A stretch of 64,000 bases of DNA, from the NCBI RefSeq assembly GCF_038594945.1, contig NZ_JBCFYD010000001.1, positions 1,426,001 to 1,490,000 on the forward strand, given 5' to 3'. Below are positions 1 to 9,362 of the stretch, one piece after another. Below the pieces are notes generated by a model that was given only the letters and a program-made list of their open reading frames with translations, had not been told where the DNA came from and did no database searches. Made by a program: the position numbers and the translations under genes. Every line of letters begins with the position of its first letter. The stretch's first letter is position 1. The DNA is from Fodinibius sp. Rm-B-1B1-1. Its GTDB lineage: Bacteria; Bacteroidota; Rhodothermia; Balneolales; Balneolaceae.

Positions 1-669
1 GTCAGAAGTATCAATAGCTTCATGAATATGAGCGGTGACTTGTCCTGATTTTGTGATTAGTGTACCGCCTTTGCTGAGCTCACGATTTCCCTCAAAATAA
101 ATAGGCACAATGGGATATCCCAGATCCATTGCCATCCGAAAAGGTCCCTTCTTAAAGGGGCCAATAATGCCGGGATGCTTTCGCGAACCTTCGGGCGCCA
201 TCATCACCGAAAGTTTGTCGCGTTTAATCCGCCGATGGGTCTTTTTTAGCGTAGCAATGGCTTTCTCCGACTTCTCGCGCTTGATAAAAATCTGTCCCGT
301 TAAGCGACCTAAAATCAAAAAAATAGGATTGTACTGGAACTCCCATTTTGCTACAAAGCGAATTTTGGGCAGGCCCAGTGCCAAAAGGGTAAGCACATCC
401 AGCGTAGAGCTGTGGTTAATAATAAAAACGGCTGGACTCGTTATTTCATCAGCGTGCCTTTTCACATCAAAAGAAATCCCGCTAATCCACATCGTCGGGC
501 GCACCATCATAGGCGCAATTTTTTCAACAACTAAATTTGAAGCCTTCCCAAAAGTTATCAGTAATAGAAATAGAATGATCGGCGTAAAAAGAAGGAAGAT
601 TAGAAAAAAAGTAGCAATTCCAAGTGTGCTGCGGAAGTATTCCTTTAAACCAAAGTCATTATAACTCAT
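1..669 (-). CDS. 1-acyl-sn-glycerol-3-phosphate acyltransferase (PlsC family), 3' end outside window
   Basis: Lysophospholipid acyltransferase family; would acylate lysophosphatidic acid to phosphatidic acid at the inner membrane. Reading the minus strand from ATG at 669 gives 223 open codons running off the left edge. A hydrophobic stretch (about residues 18-40) is followed by the catalytic HxxxxD motif NHSSTLD (His86, Asp91), a GQIFIKRE segment, the substrate-binding box APEGSRKHPG (Glu160-Gly161) and the later IVPIYFEGN segment, all in PlsC order. The 143 bp between this start and the antiporter start at 813 is divergent and probably holds promoters for both. Family assignment is firm; acyl and acceptor preference are not visible. 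Confidence 0.85.
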   Translation of the reverse strand, partial: MSYNDFGLKEYFRSTLGIATFFLIFLLFTPIILFLLLITFGKASNLVVEKIAPMMVRPTMWISGISFDVKRHADEITSPAVFIINHSSTLDVLTLLALGLPKIRFVAKWEFQYNPIFLILGRLTGQIFIKREKSEKAIATLKKTHRRIKRDKLSVMMAPEGSRKHPGIIGPFKKGPFRMAMDLGYPIVPIYFEGNRELSKGGTLITKSGQVTAHIHEAIDTSD

Positions 670-812
670 ATAATCCCTATTCTATTCAGCAAATAGTGCA
701 AGTGGCCTAATATAGCAAAATGAATATTGAATGCTATGGGTAAGAAATTTGATTTGATGTGTGCTTTTATACAGATTGCGGTGACTTTTCAAACGCTAAC
801 AGCTAAAAATAT

Positions 813-2363
813 ATGACGGACTCAGATACCTCAATTCTTGGACAGCTATCCAAAGGAAATCGTATAAATATTATTATCGCCTTAGTGATTATGGTACTGG
901 GCGTTATTTTTGCCGGTGATTTACCCCAGTATGGTGATCACTATGGGGTTTGGTCGGTGTTACCTCCATTAATCGCCATTGTATTGGCTTTTTGGACTCA
1001 AGAGGTAGTGAGTTCACTTTTTGTTGGGATAATGTTGGGTGGATTTATTTCCGGCAATATTAATATTGTGGATGCGTACCTGATTCCATCGATTGGCACG
1101 GAGAATTTTGCCCTCATTTTGCTGGTTTATCTTTGGTCGTTGGGCGGACTCATTGGAATATGGACGCGCACCGGCGGTGCTGAACGCTTTGCAGACTGGG
1201 CAGGAAGTAAAATTGTTCGAGGACCAAAATCAGCCAAATTTTTTACCTGGATGATGGGGTTGATTTTTCATCAGGGTGGAACTATTAGTACCGTATTAAC
1301 GGGAGCGACCGTTCGCCCAATTTCTGATGAGCAGGGTGTTTCGCACGAAGAAAGTTCGTATATGGTGGATTCTACGGCATCGCCTGCCGCGACGGTCATC
1401 CCCTTCAATGTATGGCCTATTTATATTGGGGGATTGGTGGTCGGTACCATCCCACTGTTTGAAACTACGCAAGACGCTGTAGCATTTTTCTTTCAGGCCA
1501 TCCCGTTTAATTTCTATGGGATTCTGGCTCTGCTAATGACGCTGCTGTTTGCTTGGGAACTACTACCGTGGATTCCCAGCAAGAAGATGAAGGATGCAAT
1601 TAAGCGGTCGCGTGAAGAAGGGAAACTGGATCGTGATGGCTCTGAGCCAATGTCATCCAAGGAGCTTACCGAAATGGATATCCCCGAAGATTATAACTCT
1701 GGACTCATTGATTTCTTTGGTCCCATTGGCACGCTGCTGGGGGTAGCCATTATCCCGTATATCACCACTTTTTATATTATGGGAAATACCGAAGATCCGA
1801 TGCTGCTTATAGCTGAAGCTTTTGTGCTGGCAGTACTTACCGGAATGTTCATTGCCTTGGCTAAAGGCATGGAGCTTAAAACGGTGATGGATGGATTTGT
1901 TGATGGTTGTAAAGGGGTTACTATTGGAGCCATTGTTTTAGCCTTAGCTGTAACACTCAAAGAAGTGGCCGAGTCGGTTGGTACTGCTGAGTATGTAGTG
2001 GCCTTGGTTGGGGACGCAATTACACCGGTCTTTTTGCCAGCTATTTTAATGGGATTATGTATGATTATTGCTTTTGCGGCTGGAACCTCTTTTGGAACTT
2101 ATGCGGTAGTATTCCCGGTAGCAATGCCGCTGGCCTGGGCTATACTGCCGGATCCCTTTTTCATAACGCTCTGCTTTGGAGCGGTTGTGGGTGGTAGTGT
2201 TTTTGGGGATCAGTGTTCACCTATTTCTGATACGACGATCCTTTCCTCACTTGCTACCGGCAGTGATTTGATGGATCACGTGAAAACGCAGATTCCGTTA
2301 GCGCTCACGGCTGCGGGCATTGGTGCTGTGTTATACACGCTAATTGTTGCCCTGTTTGTGTAA
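813..2363 (+). CDS. NhaC-family Na+/H+ antiporter
   Basis: Integral membrane cation/proton antiporter of the NhaC family, 516 aa, with about 11-12 hydrophobic segments from residue 18 onward. Recognisable family segments are the Gly-rich stretch around LLVYLWSLGGLIGIW (about 105-119), the DSTASPAATVIPFNVWP segment (about 187-203), and the late GTSFGTYAVVFPVAMPLAW and GDQCSPISDTTILSS signatures (about 425-475). A hydrophilic loop lies near 255-290. It would export Na+ in exchange for H+, fitting a salt-adapted organism, but the real substrate cannot be read from sequence and some relatives carry organic cations. It appears to be a single-gene unit. Confidence 0.85.
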   Translation: MTDSDTSILGQLSKGNRINIIIALVIMVLGVIFAGDLPQYGDHYGVWSVLPPLIAIVLAFWTQEVVSSLFVGIMLGGFISGNINIVDAYLIPSIGTENFALILLVYLWSLGGLIGIWTRTGGAERFADWAGSKIVRGPKSAKFFTWMMGLIFHQGGTISTVLTGATVRPISDEQGVSHEESSYMVDSTASPAATVIPFNVWPIYIGGLVVGTIPLFETTQDAVAFFFQAIPFNFYGILALLMTLLFAWELLPWIPSKKMKDAIKRSREEGKLDRDGSEPMSSKELTEMDIPEDYNSGLIDFFGPIGTLLGVAIIPYITTFYIMGNTEDPMLLIAEAFVLAVLTGMFIALAKGMELKTVMDGFVDGCKGVTIGAIVLALAVTLKEVAESVGTAEYVVALVGDAITPVFLPAILMGLCMIIAFAAGTSFGTYAVVFPVAMPLAWAILPDPFFITLCFGAVVGGSVFGDQCSPISDTTILSSLATGSDLMDHVKTQIPLALTAAGIGAVLYTLIVALFV

Positions 2364-2488
2364 TACAAGTCTTAGGAAAAATTTATATCCCCCTGCCGAG
2401 CCCCGTTTATACGAAGAATTTATACTCCTGCGTTGAAACATGCCCATCCAATGGCTGGGACACGGAAGTTCAGCATGCCACAAAATGA

Positions 2489-2944
2489 TCATTCTCTCAG
2501 TTCTGATGTACAGTTTGGGCAACGTGTGGCTTTAACCGGAATATCTGAAAAACAGAATTCACACTTTTTGATTGATGGAGCTACAGGTTCAGGTTTTTCT
2601 TCTGGCCTTTTGAGTTTGTTGATGTATCGAATCAAGATAAAGACAGCAAATGCTACAATAAGAAAGCTTATAACAGCATTAATAAAAACACCATAATTCA
2701 AGGTTACGGCTCCAACTTCTTGTGCAGCGGCAATAGTTGCATAGGGAGGAGGAATAGTTCCTTCTTTTAAAACAATAAAGAATTCTGAAAAGTCGACTCC
2801 ACCCATTAGCAATCCCAATGGAGGCATTAACATGTCTTTCACCAAGGATTGAACAACGCTGGTAAAAGCCGCACCGATAATGATACCTACTGCCATATCT
2901 ACTACGTTCCCCTTGATCGCAAATTCTTTGAACTCCTTCAGCAT
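2489..2944 (-). CDS. mscL: Large-conductance mechanosensitive channel MscL with C-terminal zinc-ribbon tail
   Basis: Homopentameric stretch-activated channel that releases solutes on hypo-osmotic shock. The N-terminus ([20 protein letters not shown]) and first membrane helix with its Gly-rich pore constriction are canonical, followed by the periplasmic loop and TM2 near 85-107. After the cytoplasmic [14 protein letters not shown] segment there is an extra tail (about residues 125-151) with two CxxC pairs, CEFC and CPNC, spaced like a zinc ribbon; the classical E. coli protein (136 aa) ends in a short helix instead. At 151 aa it is slightly longer than usual. It reads convergently with the antiporter. 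Confidence 0.93.
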   Translation of the reverse strand: MLKEFKEFAIKGNVVDMAVGIIIGAAFTSVVQSLVKDMLMPPLGLLMGGVDFSEFFIVLKEGTIPPPYATIAAAQEVGAVTLNYGVFINAVISFLIVAFAVFILIRYINKLKRPEEKPEPVAPSIKKCEFCFSDIPVKATRCPNCTSELRE

Positions 2945-3046
2945 ATGACCTCTCTGGTTTTATATGTGGTATAAGTGCCTAATAAATATAAGGTTACGAA
3001 AATATCAGATTAATACCTATAGAGATGCATGTAGTGGGGAGGTAAT

Positions 3047-3217
3047 CTATTGAGGTATGATTGCAGATATATCGTCAAAGTCCAGGTACATTTCATCTAT
3101 CTCTTGACCATCGTCGTCTTGTACCTTGACCTTGTCGAGAACATCGTTTAACTCAATAGATCCAGCCTCAATATCTGTAGTGACTCCACTTTGGAAAATT
3201 ATTTTATATGTGGTCAT
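3047..3217 (-). CDS. Small acidic protein of unknown function (56 aa)
   Basis: A 56-codon frame from ATG at 3217 to a stop at 3047, too short for most ORF callers. The protein is acidic and regular: it begins MTTYKIIFQSG, has an alternating hydrophobic middle (IELNDVLDKVKV), a DDDGQEIDE turn and ends YLDFDDISAIIPQ, like a compact beta-rich domain. I do not recognise the family. It sits between ftsH and mscL on the same strand, with a 16-bp perfect hairpin (3237-3274) separating it from ftsH. Composition argues for real coding sequence, but no clear Shine-Dalgarno is visible. Confidence 0.5.
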   Translation of the reverse strand: MTTYKIIFQSGVTTDIEAGSIELNDVLDKVKVQDDDGQEIDEMYLDFDDISAIIPQ

Positions 3218-3236
3218 CGAATTATAGCTTTTGATT

Positions 3237-3274
3237 AACCATTAAGTAATGTGTTTCTACATTACTTAATGGTT
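3237..3274. promoter_or_regulatory. Perfect 16-bp inverted repeat between ftsH and the 56-aa gene
   Basis: Arms AACCATTAAGTAATGT and ACATTACTTAATGGTT are exact reverse complements separated by 6 nt. No T-run follows on either strand, so a classic intrinsic terminator is not obvious. It lies 20 bp upstream of the small-protein start on the minus strand and 43 bp downstream of the ftsH stop. It could be a transcript-end stabilising hairpin or an operator. Confidence 0.6.
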
Positions 3275-3316
3275 TGAAAACCAAAAGCATTCAATAGAAG
3301 GGAGCCTAAAGTTAAG

Positions 3317-5356
3317 TTACTCCTCTTCTGTGTTATTGGTAGGCTTTGTACCTTTTTTAGAAGAAAGGTCTTCTTGGCCTTCCTTTTTGGGATTATTAGA
3401 AGATGTGTCCGATTTGGATTCAGCATCTATATTATCGTTTTTTTCTTCAGACACGCCGTCTTCTAAAGATCCATTAAGCCATTCCATGACCTCTTTACCC
3501 AGAACCTCTTCGCGTTCAACAAGTTCATCAGCCAGTTTGTCTAAGATATCGCGATGTTCGGTAATGGCTTTCATGGCTGTATCAAAAGCCTCATTGAGAA
3601 TACGCTGCACTTCTTCATCAACTGCTTGGGCGGTATTTTCACTGTACTCCTTGGAACTTCCCATCTGTTCTCCCAAGAATACTTGTTCGCGCTGACTGCC
3701 AAAGGCAATGTTGTTAAACTTGTCACTCATGCCCCAGTCGAGTACCATTTTGCGAGCAAGCTTACGTATTTGCTTGAGGTCGTTTTCAGCTCCGCTCGTA
3801 GAAGTATCAAAGATGAGGTTTTCGGCAGCACGCCCGCCCATCATTACGGCCATACGATCAAGCATATATTTTTTCTCGTATAAAAATTTCTCTTTTTCAG
3901 GCATCTGCATAGTAACACCCATCGCTTTTCCACGCGGAATAACGGTTACTTTGTGGATGGGATCAGAATTAGGGAGTACGGCAGCAACCACTGCATGGCC
4001 AGCTTCGTGATAAGCCAGAAGCTTTTTCTCGTGTTCAGTCAATCGAATACCTTCACGTTTAAGTCCCATCATTACTTTGTCACGCGCTTGATCAATATCT
4101 TGTTGCTCAATTGCTTTGCGCTTATGACGAGCAGCAATCAGGGCCGCTTCATTAAGAAGATTATTGAGGTCAGCACCGCTGAAACCGGGGGTAGAGCGTG
4201 CAATTTCATCCAGATCTACATTATCAGAAATCTTTTTGTTCTTAGCATGAATTTGGAGAATCTGTTCGCGGTGTTCTTGTGTAGGCAAGTGAACCGTAAT
4301 TTGGCGATCAAAACGGCCGGGACGAAGCAAGGCTTTATCCAGAATATCGGGCCGGTTTGTAGCCGCCATTACGATAACGCCTTCATTTTTTTCAAAACCA
4401 TCAAGTTCTGAAAGTAACTGATTCAGAGTTTGCTCACGCTCATCATGTCCACCGCCAAGACCGGCTCCACGCTTACGACCAATGGAATCAATCTCGTCAA
4501 TAAAGATAATAGCCGGTTCCTTTTCTTTGGCTTTATTAAACATATCTCGAACGCGCTTGGCGCCAACCCCAACGAACATCTCCATAAAATCGGAGCCTGT
4601 AATCGTAAAGAACGGAACGCCGGCTTCTCCTGCCACGGCACGTGCGAGCAAGGTTTTACCAGTTCCGGGAGGGCCCACCATCAACAGACCACGGGGAATT
4701 TCACCACCGAGAGAATCAAATTTGTTAGGATTTTTTAGGAAGCTTACCACTTCTTGTAGCTCCGTTTTAGCTCCTTCAAGTCCAGCTACATCATCAAAAG
4801 TGGTATTTACTTTTTCAGCATCCTGCAGTTTAGCTTTGCTTTCGCCGATTTTAAACATGTTTTGTCCCTGCATGCGCATCTGTCGGAAAAACTGGAAGCC
4901 AATCATAATGAGGAAAATGAGTGGCAAGCCCCACAGCAGAACCGTCCACCAGTTAAAATCACTCTTCGGGCGGGTTTCAACCTGTATTTCATGTTCTTCG
5001 AGCATAGACATCAGCTTGTCATCCCCGAAAGACGGCAGGTACGTATTAAAACTTTTGTAATGGGTGGTATCATTTTCAGCGGCATTAAGTTGTGTTGGTT
5101 CTTTAAGATCTCCGGAAACCTGATCGCCCTGAACCACTACTTTTTCAATATTGCCGGAAGTGATTTGATTACGAAACTCACTGTAATCAATGGTGGGAGG
5201 GCCACCGAAAAGTCCACCGCCTTGCGAACTGAAAAGCCAAAATCCAAAGAGGGCAGCTAAAACAATCCAATAAAAAGTATATTGGTTACCACCGGGACTT
5301 TTGAGTCCTTTTTTCTTGTTGTCTTCGTTTTTGTTCTGTTGCTTATTCTCAGCCAT
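3317..5356 (-). CDS. ftsH: ATP-dependent zinc metalloprotease FtsH
   Basis: Membrane-anchored AAA+ protease that extracts and degrades misfolded membrane proteins and regulatory proteins. The 679 residues show a short cytosolic N-tail, TM1 (about 27-45), a periplasmic domain, TM2 (about 138-158), the AAA module with Walker A GPPGTGKT, Walker B IIFIDEID and the second region of homology [20 protein letters not shown], and the zinc site HEAGH near residue 450. The C-tail after about 620 is low-complexity and acidic/Lys-rich. Length matches the family (about 610-700 aa). The start ATG at 5356 is followed by a charged Lys/Asn-rich leader common in this protein. Confidence 0.98.
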   Translation of the reverse strand: MAENKQQNKNEDNKKKGLKSPGGNQYTFYWIVLAALFGFWLFSSQGGGLFGGPPTIDYSEFRNQITSGNIEKVVVQGDQVSGDLKEPTQLNAAENDTTHYKSFNTYLPSFGDDKLMSMLEEHEIQVETRPKSDFNWWTVLLWGLPLIFLIMIGFQFFRQMRMQGQNMFKIGESKAKLQDAEKVNTTFDDVAGLEGAKTELQEVVSFLKNPNKFDSLGGEIPRGLLMVGPPGTGKTLLARAVAGEAGVPFFTITGSDFMEMFVGVGAKRVRDMFNKAKEKEPAIIFIDEIDSIGRKRGAGLGGGHDEREQTLNQLLSELDGFEKNEGVIVMAATNRPDILDKALLRPGRFDRQITVHLPTQEHREQILQIHAKNKKISDNVDLDEIARSTPGFSGADLNNLLNEAALIAARHKRKAIEQQDIDQARDKVMMGLKREGIRLTEHEKKLLAYHEAGHAVVAAVLPNSDPIHKVTVIPRGKAMGVTMQMPEKEKFLYEKKYMLDRMAVMMGGRAAENLIFDTSTSGAENDLKQIRKLARKMVLDWGMSDKFNNIAFGSQREQVFLGEQMGSSKEYSENTAQAVDEEVQRILNEAFDTAMKAITEHRDILDKLADELVEREEVLGKEVMEWLNGSLEDGVSEEKNDNIDAESKSDTSSNNPKKEGQEDLSSKKGTKPTNNTEEE

Positions 5357-5466
5357 AAAATTGTTTTAAAGTCAATCAACTATAGTTGGGATAAATATAC
5401 ATCACATGTAACGAAAGTTAACGGTTGTGCAATTCCAAAATTCTAAACCAATCATTACATATTATA

Positions 5467-5503
5467 CAAAAAAAGCCTCTGAGGCTATCAACCAGCAGAG
5501 GCT
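5467..5503 (-). terminator. Intrinsic terminator of tRNA-Lys
   Basis: On the minus strand AGCCTCTG pairs with CAGAGGCT across a 14-nt loop, followed by a run of seven T (A-run at 5468-5474 on the plus strand). It lies 25 bp after the tRNA 3' end. Confidence 0.85.
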
Positions 5504-5527
5504 TAGAGAGAGATTCATTACATATTG

Positions 5528-5600
5528 TGAGTCGGGAGGGGATCGAACCCACGACCCACGCCTTAAAAGGGCGTTGCTCTACCAACTGAGCTACCGACTC
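5528..5600 (-). tRNA. tRNA-Lys (anticodon TTT)
   Basis: The minus strand folds into a 73-nt cloverleaf: acceptor GAGTCGG/CCGACTC, D-stem GCTC/GAGC, anticodon stem ACGCC/GGCGT around loop CTTTTAA (anticodon TTT, Lys), a 5-nt variable region GGGTC, T-stem GTGGG/CCCTC with loop TTCGATC, and discriminator A. The T-stem has one T-T mismatch at its second pair. CCA is not encoded. A terminator hairpin follows immediately. Confidence 0.95.
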
Positions 5601-5770
5601 TCCTGTCAAAAACAGAGTCCAAATATACGGGTTTGTTACTAATAATTTCAAGCAAAAATTGAGTAATTCTTTAATTACCTTCTTTTTAGAAAAATGAACT
5701 GTAAATGAGATCGATTTCTGGTTAAAAAATGATACTTTAAGGCAACATTGAATCCCAGTTAATTGACTAT

Positions 5771-6727
5771 TTGAACCCAGTTTTGATCACGAATTCTTTT
5801 GTTCATTCAATTAAAATTCCTACGCCATTTGCCGTGGGAGATGTTTTTTGCTATCTGATTAAAGATGATAAGATAGTATTGGTTGATACCGGGCACCACG
5901 CTGATGACGCGTATGATTGTTTGAAAAAGGGGCTGAATGAGCATGAGGTAGAGATTGAGGATATTGACGAGATTTGGCTTACTCATGGGCATCCCGATCA
6001 CTATGGCCAAGCTGCGCTGCTTGCAGATCGTGCGCATGCGACGGTATTTGGTCATCCATTAGAGCGCGCAAATTTTGCTGGTAATGATGATGGTGAATTA
6101 TTCGAATATTTTTTTAACCGCCATAATATTCCCTCTGATTTTACTCGTCAGATGATAGAGCAGCTCGATTGGTTGCAGCAGTATCAGCTATCAATTGAGC
6201 CCGAATGGATACAAGAGGGAGATGAGTTAACAAGCGGAACATTAACTGCAAGTGTTCACCATACCCCGGGTCATGCTCCTGGACACGTAGCTTTTAAAAC
6301 TGATCAAGATGTTATCTTTGGCGGTGATCTTTTGTTGGGACACATTAGCACCAATGCGCTTATCAATTTTGACGTAGAAACGAATGAGCGAAATAAAAGT
6401 TTACTTCAGTATCGAAAGTCGCTACAATGGGTTCGTGAGCAGCATAAACTTGTGCTACCAGGGCATGGTAAGGTGATTGAAAATCCCAAAGTTGTGGCCG
6501 ACCACCATTTGAGTGAGCACCAAAAGAGGTACCAAAAAATTAAGCAGATACTTCAAGAAAAGCCGAGGACCTTACTGGAGTTATCATACGAAATGTTTGC
6601 TGATGCTATTAAGAATGGTGCCATTTTCTTGGTTTTGTCAGAAGTGCTTGGGTATTTGGATTGGGGGAGAGAAGAGGGTACTATTGAAGTTGATGAATCA
6701 AATATGAAGTATCGGGTGACAAACTGA
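5771..6727 (+). CDS. MBL-fold metallo-hydrolase
   Basis: Metallo-beta-lactamase-fold hydrolase, 318 aa. The metal-binding motif LTHGHPDHYGQ (HxHxDH, about residues 72-82), the later PGHAPGHVAF histidine, GGDLLLG (metal-bridging Asp) and PGHGKVI are all present, so the active site is complete. A C-terminal helical region (about 235-318) resembles the winged-helix-like tail seen in LACTB2-type hydrolases. The only plausible start is TTG at 5771. Candidate activities include thioester or RNA/nucleotide phosphoester hydrolysis, but the substrate cannot be inferred. The next gene starts about 170 bp downstream after a tandem repeat. Confidence 0.85.
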   Translation: MNPVLITNSFVHSIKIPTPFAVGDVFCYLIKDDKIVLVDTGHHADDAYDCLKKGLNEHEVEIEDIDEIWLTHGHPDHYGQAALLADRAHATVFGHPLERANFAGNDDGELFEYFFNRHNIPSDFTRQMIEQLDWLQQYQLSIEPEWIQEGDELTSGTLTASVHHTPGHAPGHVAFKTDQDVIFGGDLLLGHISTNALINFDVETNERNKSLLQYRKSLQWVREQHKLVLPGHGKVIENPKVVADHHLSEHQKRYQKIKQILQEKPRTLLELSYEMFADAIKNGAIFLVLSEVLGYLDWGREEGTIEVDESNMKYRVTN

Positions 6728-6803
6728 TTGGAATGTCCGATTTAAGTTAACATGGAATTTAACCCCTTCCATTTGACAATAAGGAAGCCAATACCCAGCT
6801 TGT

Positions 6804-6891
6804 AACTGACAACTGACAACTGACAACTGACAACTGACAACTGACAACTGACAACTGACAACTGACAACTGACAACTGACAACTGACAACT
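6804..6891. repeat. Heptanucleotide tandem repeat (AACTGAC), 12 copies
   Basis: Twelve perfect head-to-tail copies of AACTGAC occupy 6804-6887 with a partial AACT after, ending 3 bp before the ATG of the HIT-family gene at 6895. The array therefore occupies the position where a ribosome-binding site would be. Open frames across it on the minus strand (VVSCQLS repeats) are products of the repeat, not genes. Heptameric arrays of this kind are well known in cyanobacteria (STRR sequences). Confidence 0.97.
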
Positions 6892-6894
6892 ACT

Positions 6895-7293
6895 ATGTCT
6901 ACGATTTTTACAAAAATTATTGAAGGTGAAATTCCATGTCACAAGGTAGCCGAAACGGATGATCATATTGCTTTTTTGGATATCAATCCCATTGCTGAGG
7001 GGCATACCTTAGTAGTTCCTAAAAAAGAGGTTGATTACTTTTTTGACCTACCGGATGAGCTCATGCAGAGTACGATGTCAGTAGCCAAACATATCTCTCA
7101 TGCTATTGATGAAGCTTTGAATCCACTGCGAACAGGAGTGATTGTACAGGGGCTGGAAGTTCCGCATGCGCATGTACATCTTATTCCACTCTACAAAGAA
7201 GATCAGGTCATGGCATTAGGGCACAATGTTTCGGTTAGTGAAGAACGAATGATTGAATTGAAAGGAAAAATTACAGCCGAAATATCATTATGA
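6895..7293 (+). CDS. HIT-family (histidine triad) nucleotide-binding hydrolase
   Basis: Histidine-triad hydrolase of 132 aa, HinT-like; typical substrates are nucleoside phosphoramidates and adenylates. The N-terminal IIEGEIPCHKVAETDDHIAF segment and the triad HAHVHLIP (about residues 97-104) are clear. Its last codons overlap the aroQ start (ATGA, 4 bp), so the two are translationally coupled. The 12-copy heptamer array directly before the ATG leaves no recognisable Shine-Dalgarno, so copy number could affect expression of both genes (inference). Confidence 0.92.
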   Translation: MSTIFTKIIEGEIPCHKVAETDDHIAFLDINPIAEGHTLVVPKKEVDYFFDLPDELMQSTMSVAKHISHAIDEALNPLRTGVIVQGLEVPHAHVHLIPLYKEDQVMALGHNVSVSEERMIELKGKITAEISL

Positions 7294-7724
7294 AAGTATC
7301 GATCCTTAACGGACCTAATTTAAATATGTTGGGCAAACGTGATCCCAAACAGTATGGTACCGATACACTGAATGATATTGAACAGCTGCTTATAGATTCA
7401 TTTCCCAATCACGAAATGACTTTTTTTCAAAGTAATTTGGAAGGTGAACTTGTAGAGGCAATTCAATCGCTCATGGAAAGTGATGTCGATGGTGTTATTG
7501 CCAATTTCGGAGGATACTCACATAGCTCAGTTGCTATTCGCGATGCGCTTGATTTAATTGAAATGCCTATTGTGGAAGTACACCTTTCGAATATCCACGC
7601 GCGCGAAGAGTTTCGCGAACGTACGCTTACCGGAGCAGTTGTTGCCGGAATTATCACTGGGTTTGGGAAACAAAGTTATGTGCTTGGGGTACATGCCCTT
7701 GAAAAACTGGTTGGAGAAGACTAA
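7290..7724 (+). CDS. aroQ: 3-dehydroquinate dehydratase, type II
   Basis: Shikimate-pathway enzyme converting 3-dehydroquinate to 3-dehydroshikimate; small cytosolic dodecamer-forming family. The 144-aa length matches type II enzymes. Diagnostic segments are ILNGPNLNMLGKRDPKQYG at the N-terminus (catalytic Arg and lid Tyr), QSNLEGELVEAIQ, NFGGYSHSSVAIRDAL and EVHLSNIHAREEFR (catalytic His, substrate-binding loop). It overlaps the HIT gene by 4 bp. Confidence 0.95.
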   Translation: MKVSILNGPNLNMLGKRDPKQYGTDTLNDIEQLLIDSFPNHEMTFFQSNLEGELVEAIQSLMESDVDGVIANFGGYSHSSVAIRDALDLIEMPIVEVHLSNIHAREEFRERTLTGAVVAGIITGFGKQSYVLGVHALEKLVGED

Positions 7725-7785
7725 AAAAGAGCGTCGCTCTAAACTTGTTTCAGAGTCTATAATACCAGACAAATAATATCATCAT

Positions 7786-9258
7786 TTGAAAAAGCTACGA
7801 GAATTACTTTCTGATACGCTTGTATATGGGATAAGCAGTGTGTTAGCACGATTCATTGGTTATCTGCTTGTGCCCCTGCATACTGCTGAGTTTGCTACTT
7901 CTCAGTATGGTGTGGTAAGTTTGGTTTATGCCGGACTGGCATTTTTGAATGTTGTTTTTACTTTTGGGATGGAGTCGGCTTACCTGCGCTATGCCAAAGA
8001 TCGGGAACAGGCAAAAAATGTTTTCAAAACACTACAATTAGGATTAGGAGCACTTTCGTCCGTACTGGTTCTGTTATTGGTGTTTTTTGCCCCGGTTTTA
8101 ATGCCGGCAATGAGCTTGGAATCCACAGGCAGTAAAAATTTATATTGGATGATGCTCGGCATCCTCTGGTTTGATACGATGGTGCTGGTACCTTTTGCTG
8201 AGCTTCGACTGGTCCGTCGGCAATGGATGTTTGCCATTCTGAAAACAGGTAATATCTTGGTCAATGTGGGATTGCAATTTTACCTTATATTAGGATTGCA
8301 GTGGGGTATCGAAGCAGTCTTTTTCGCCAGTCTTATCGCTTCTGGATTAACGTTTTTGGTGATTTGGGTTGTAACGATGCCGATGCTTTCCGGCCGCTGG
8401 GATACGCCTATTTTCAAGAAAGCACTGCGATTTGGTTTGCCCTTTGTGCCTGCGGGATTGGGGTATGCCATCAATGAAACGTTAGACCGATTTTTTCTGG
8501 GCAATTACCTATCCCAATCAACAGTGGCAGAGTTATACCGTCCCGACATGACACCCGATGATATCGTGGGGATTTACAGTGCTTGTTATAAGCTGTCGGT
8601 ATTTATGCTGCTGTTCGTGCAGATGTTTCGAATGGCTTGGCAACCTTTCTTTTTACGCGAATCGGACGATCCTGATGCGCCTGAGCTTTATCGGGATGTA
8701 TTTCGATATTTTAATGTGGTTGCCGGTATTTGTTTTTTATTTGTGGCTCTTTTTGCGCAGCAGATCGTCCAAATAAAGATACCTGGGCTCGACTTATATT
8801 TAGTAGGTGAGCAGTATTGGTCGGGGCTTTCTATTGTTCCGCTACTATTGGGTGCTTATTGGTTTCAAGGATGGTATATGAATTTTTCAGCGGGTATCTT
8901 CATTGAAGAAGAAACTAAGATTCTGCCCATTATTACGCTTGTCGGAGCTGGTATTACAGTTGTTGCCAATCTAATATTAATACCATATTACGGCATGATG
9001 GGATCGGCGGGTGCAACCCTGATCAGTTACGCTTCTATGGCTATGCTTCTCTACTATAAAAGCGTACAGGTATATCAGGTTGACTACCAACTGTTTCGGG
9101 CTTTTGGGATGATGATTGTTGGAGCAGCTTCTGTTTACTTTCTTCCATCGGTAGTTAATTGGATGGGGTCGGAATGGACGAGTCGCTTCATCGTGTTATT
9201 AATAGGTAGTGCAGGAGTAGTCTTACTGGCATTACCAAATTATTATAAGAAGCGATAA
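7786..9258 (+). CDS. Oligosaccharide flippase (Wzx/MATE-like polysaccharide biosynthesis protein)
   Basis: Multi-spanning membrane protein of 490 aa with about 14 hydrophobic segments. The beginning RELLSDTLVYGISSVLARFI and the GFGMESAYLRY-like segment (FTFGMESAYLRYAKDR, about 65-80) are typical of the polysaccharide transporter branch of the MOP superfamily, which flips undecaprenyl-linked sugars across the inner membrane. No glycosyltransferases surround it, so the cargo is unknown. Start is a TTG at 7786, 62 bp after aroQ; no in-frame ATG precedes the first membrane helix. Confidence 0.8.
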   Translation: MKKLRELLSDTLVYGISSVLARFIGYLLVPLHTAEFATSQYGVVSLVYAGLAFLNVVFTFGMESAYLRYAKDREQAKNVFKTLQLGLGALSSVLVLLLVFFAPVLMPAMSLESTGSKNLYWMMLGILWFDTMVLVPFAELRLVRRQWMFAILKTGNILVNVGLQFYLILGLQWGIEAVFFASLIASGLTFLVIWVVTMPMLSGRWDTPIFKKALRFGLPFVPAGLGYAINETLDRFFLGNYLSQSTVAELYRPDMTPDDIVGIYSACYKLSVFMLLFVQMFRMAWQPFFLRESDDPDAPELYRDVFRYFNVVAGICFLFVALFAQQIVQIKIPGLDLYLVGEQYWSGLSIVPLLLGAYWFQGWYMNFSAGIFIEEETKILPIITLVGAGITVVANLILIPYYGMMGSAGATLISYASMAMLLYYKSVQVYQVDYQLFRAFGMMIVGAASVYFLPSVVNWMGSEWTSRFIVLLIGSAGVVLLALPNYYKKR

Positions 9259-9362
9259 GACTACGATTCCGTTTTTGTTGTAAAAGCATTTATGGTTTCA
9301 GCGGTCTCCTGCCTTGTAAAATTATTGATCAAATAATTTCAAAACTATTTGGTGATATTATT

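Noticed and set aside
110-664. 184-aa plus-strand frame
   Set aside because: It is the antisense shadow of the PlsC gene, which has clear motifs on the minus strand.
5418-5651. Overlapping frames on both strands at the tRNA
   Set aside because: They cross the tRNA-Lys cloverleaf and its terminator.
6804-6891. Possible CRISPR array
   Set aside because: The units are 7 bp with no spacers; no cas genes are present.
6698-7005. Minus-strand frames encoding VVSCQLS repeats
   Set aside because: They are translations of the 7-bp repeat array and antisense to the HIT gene, not proteins.
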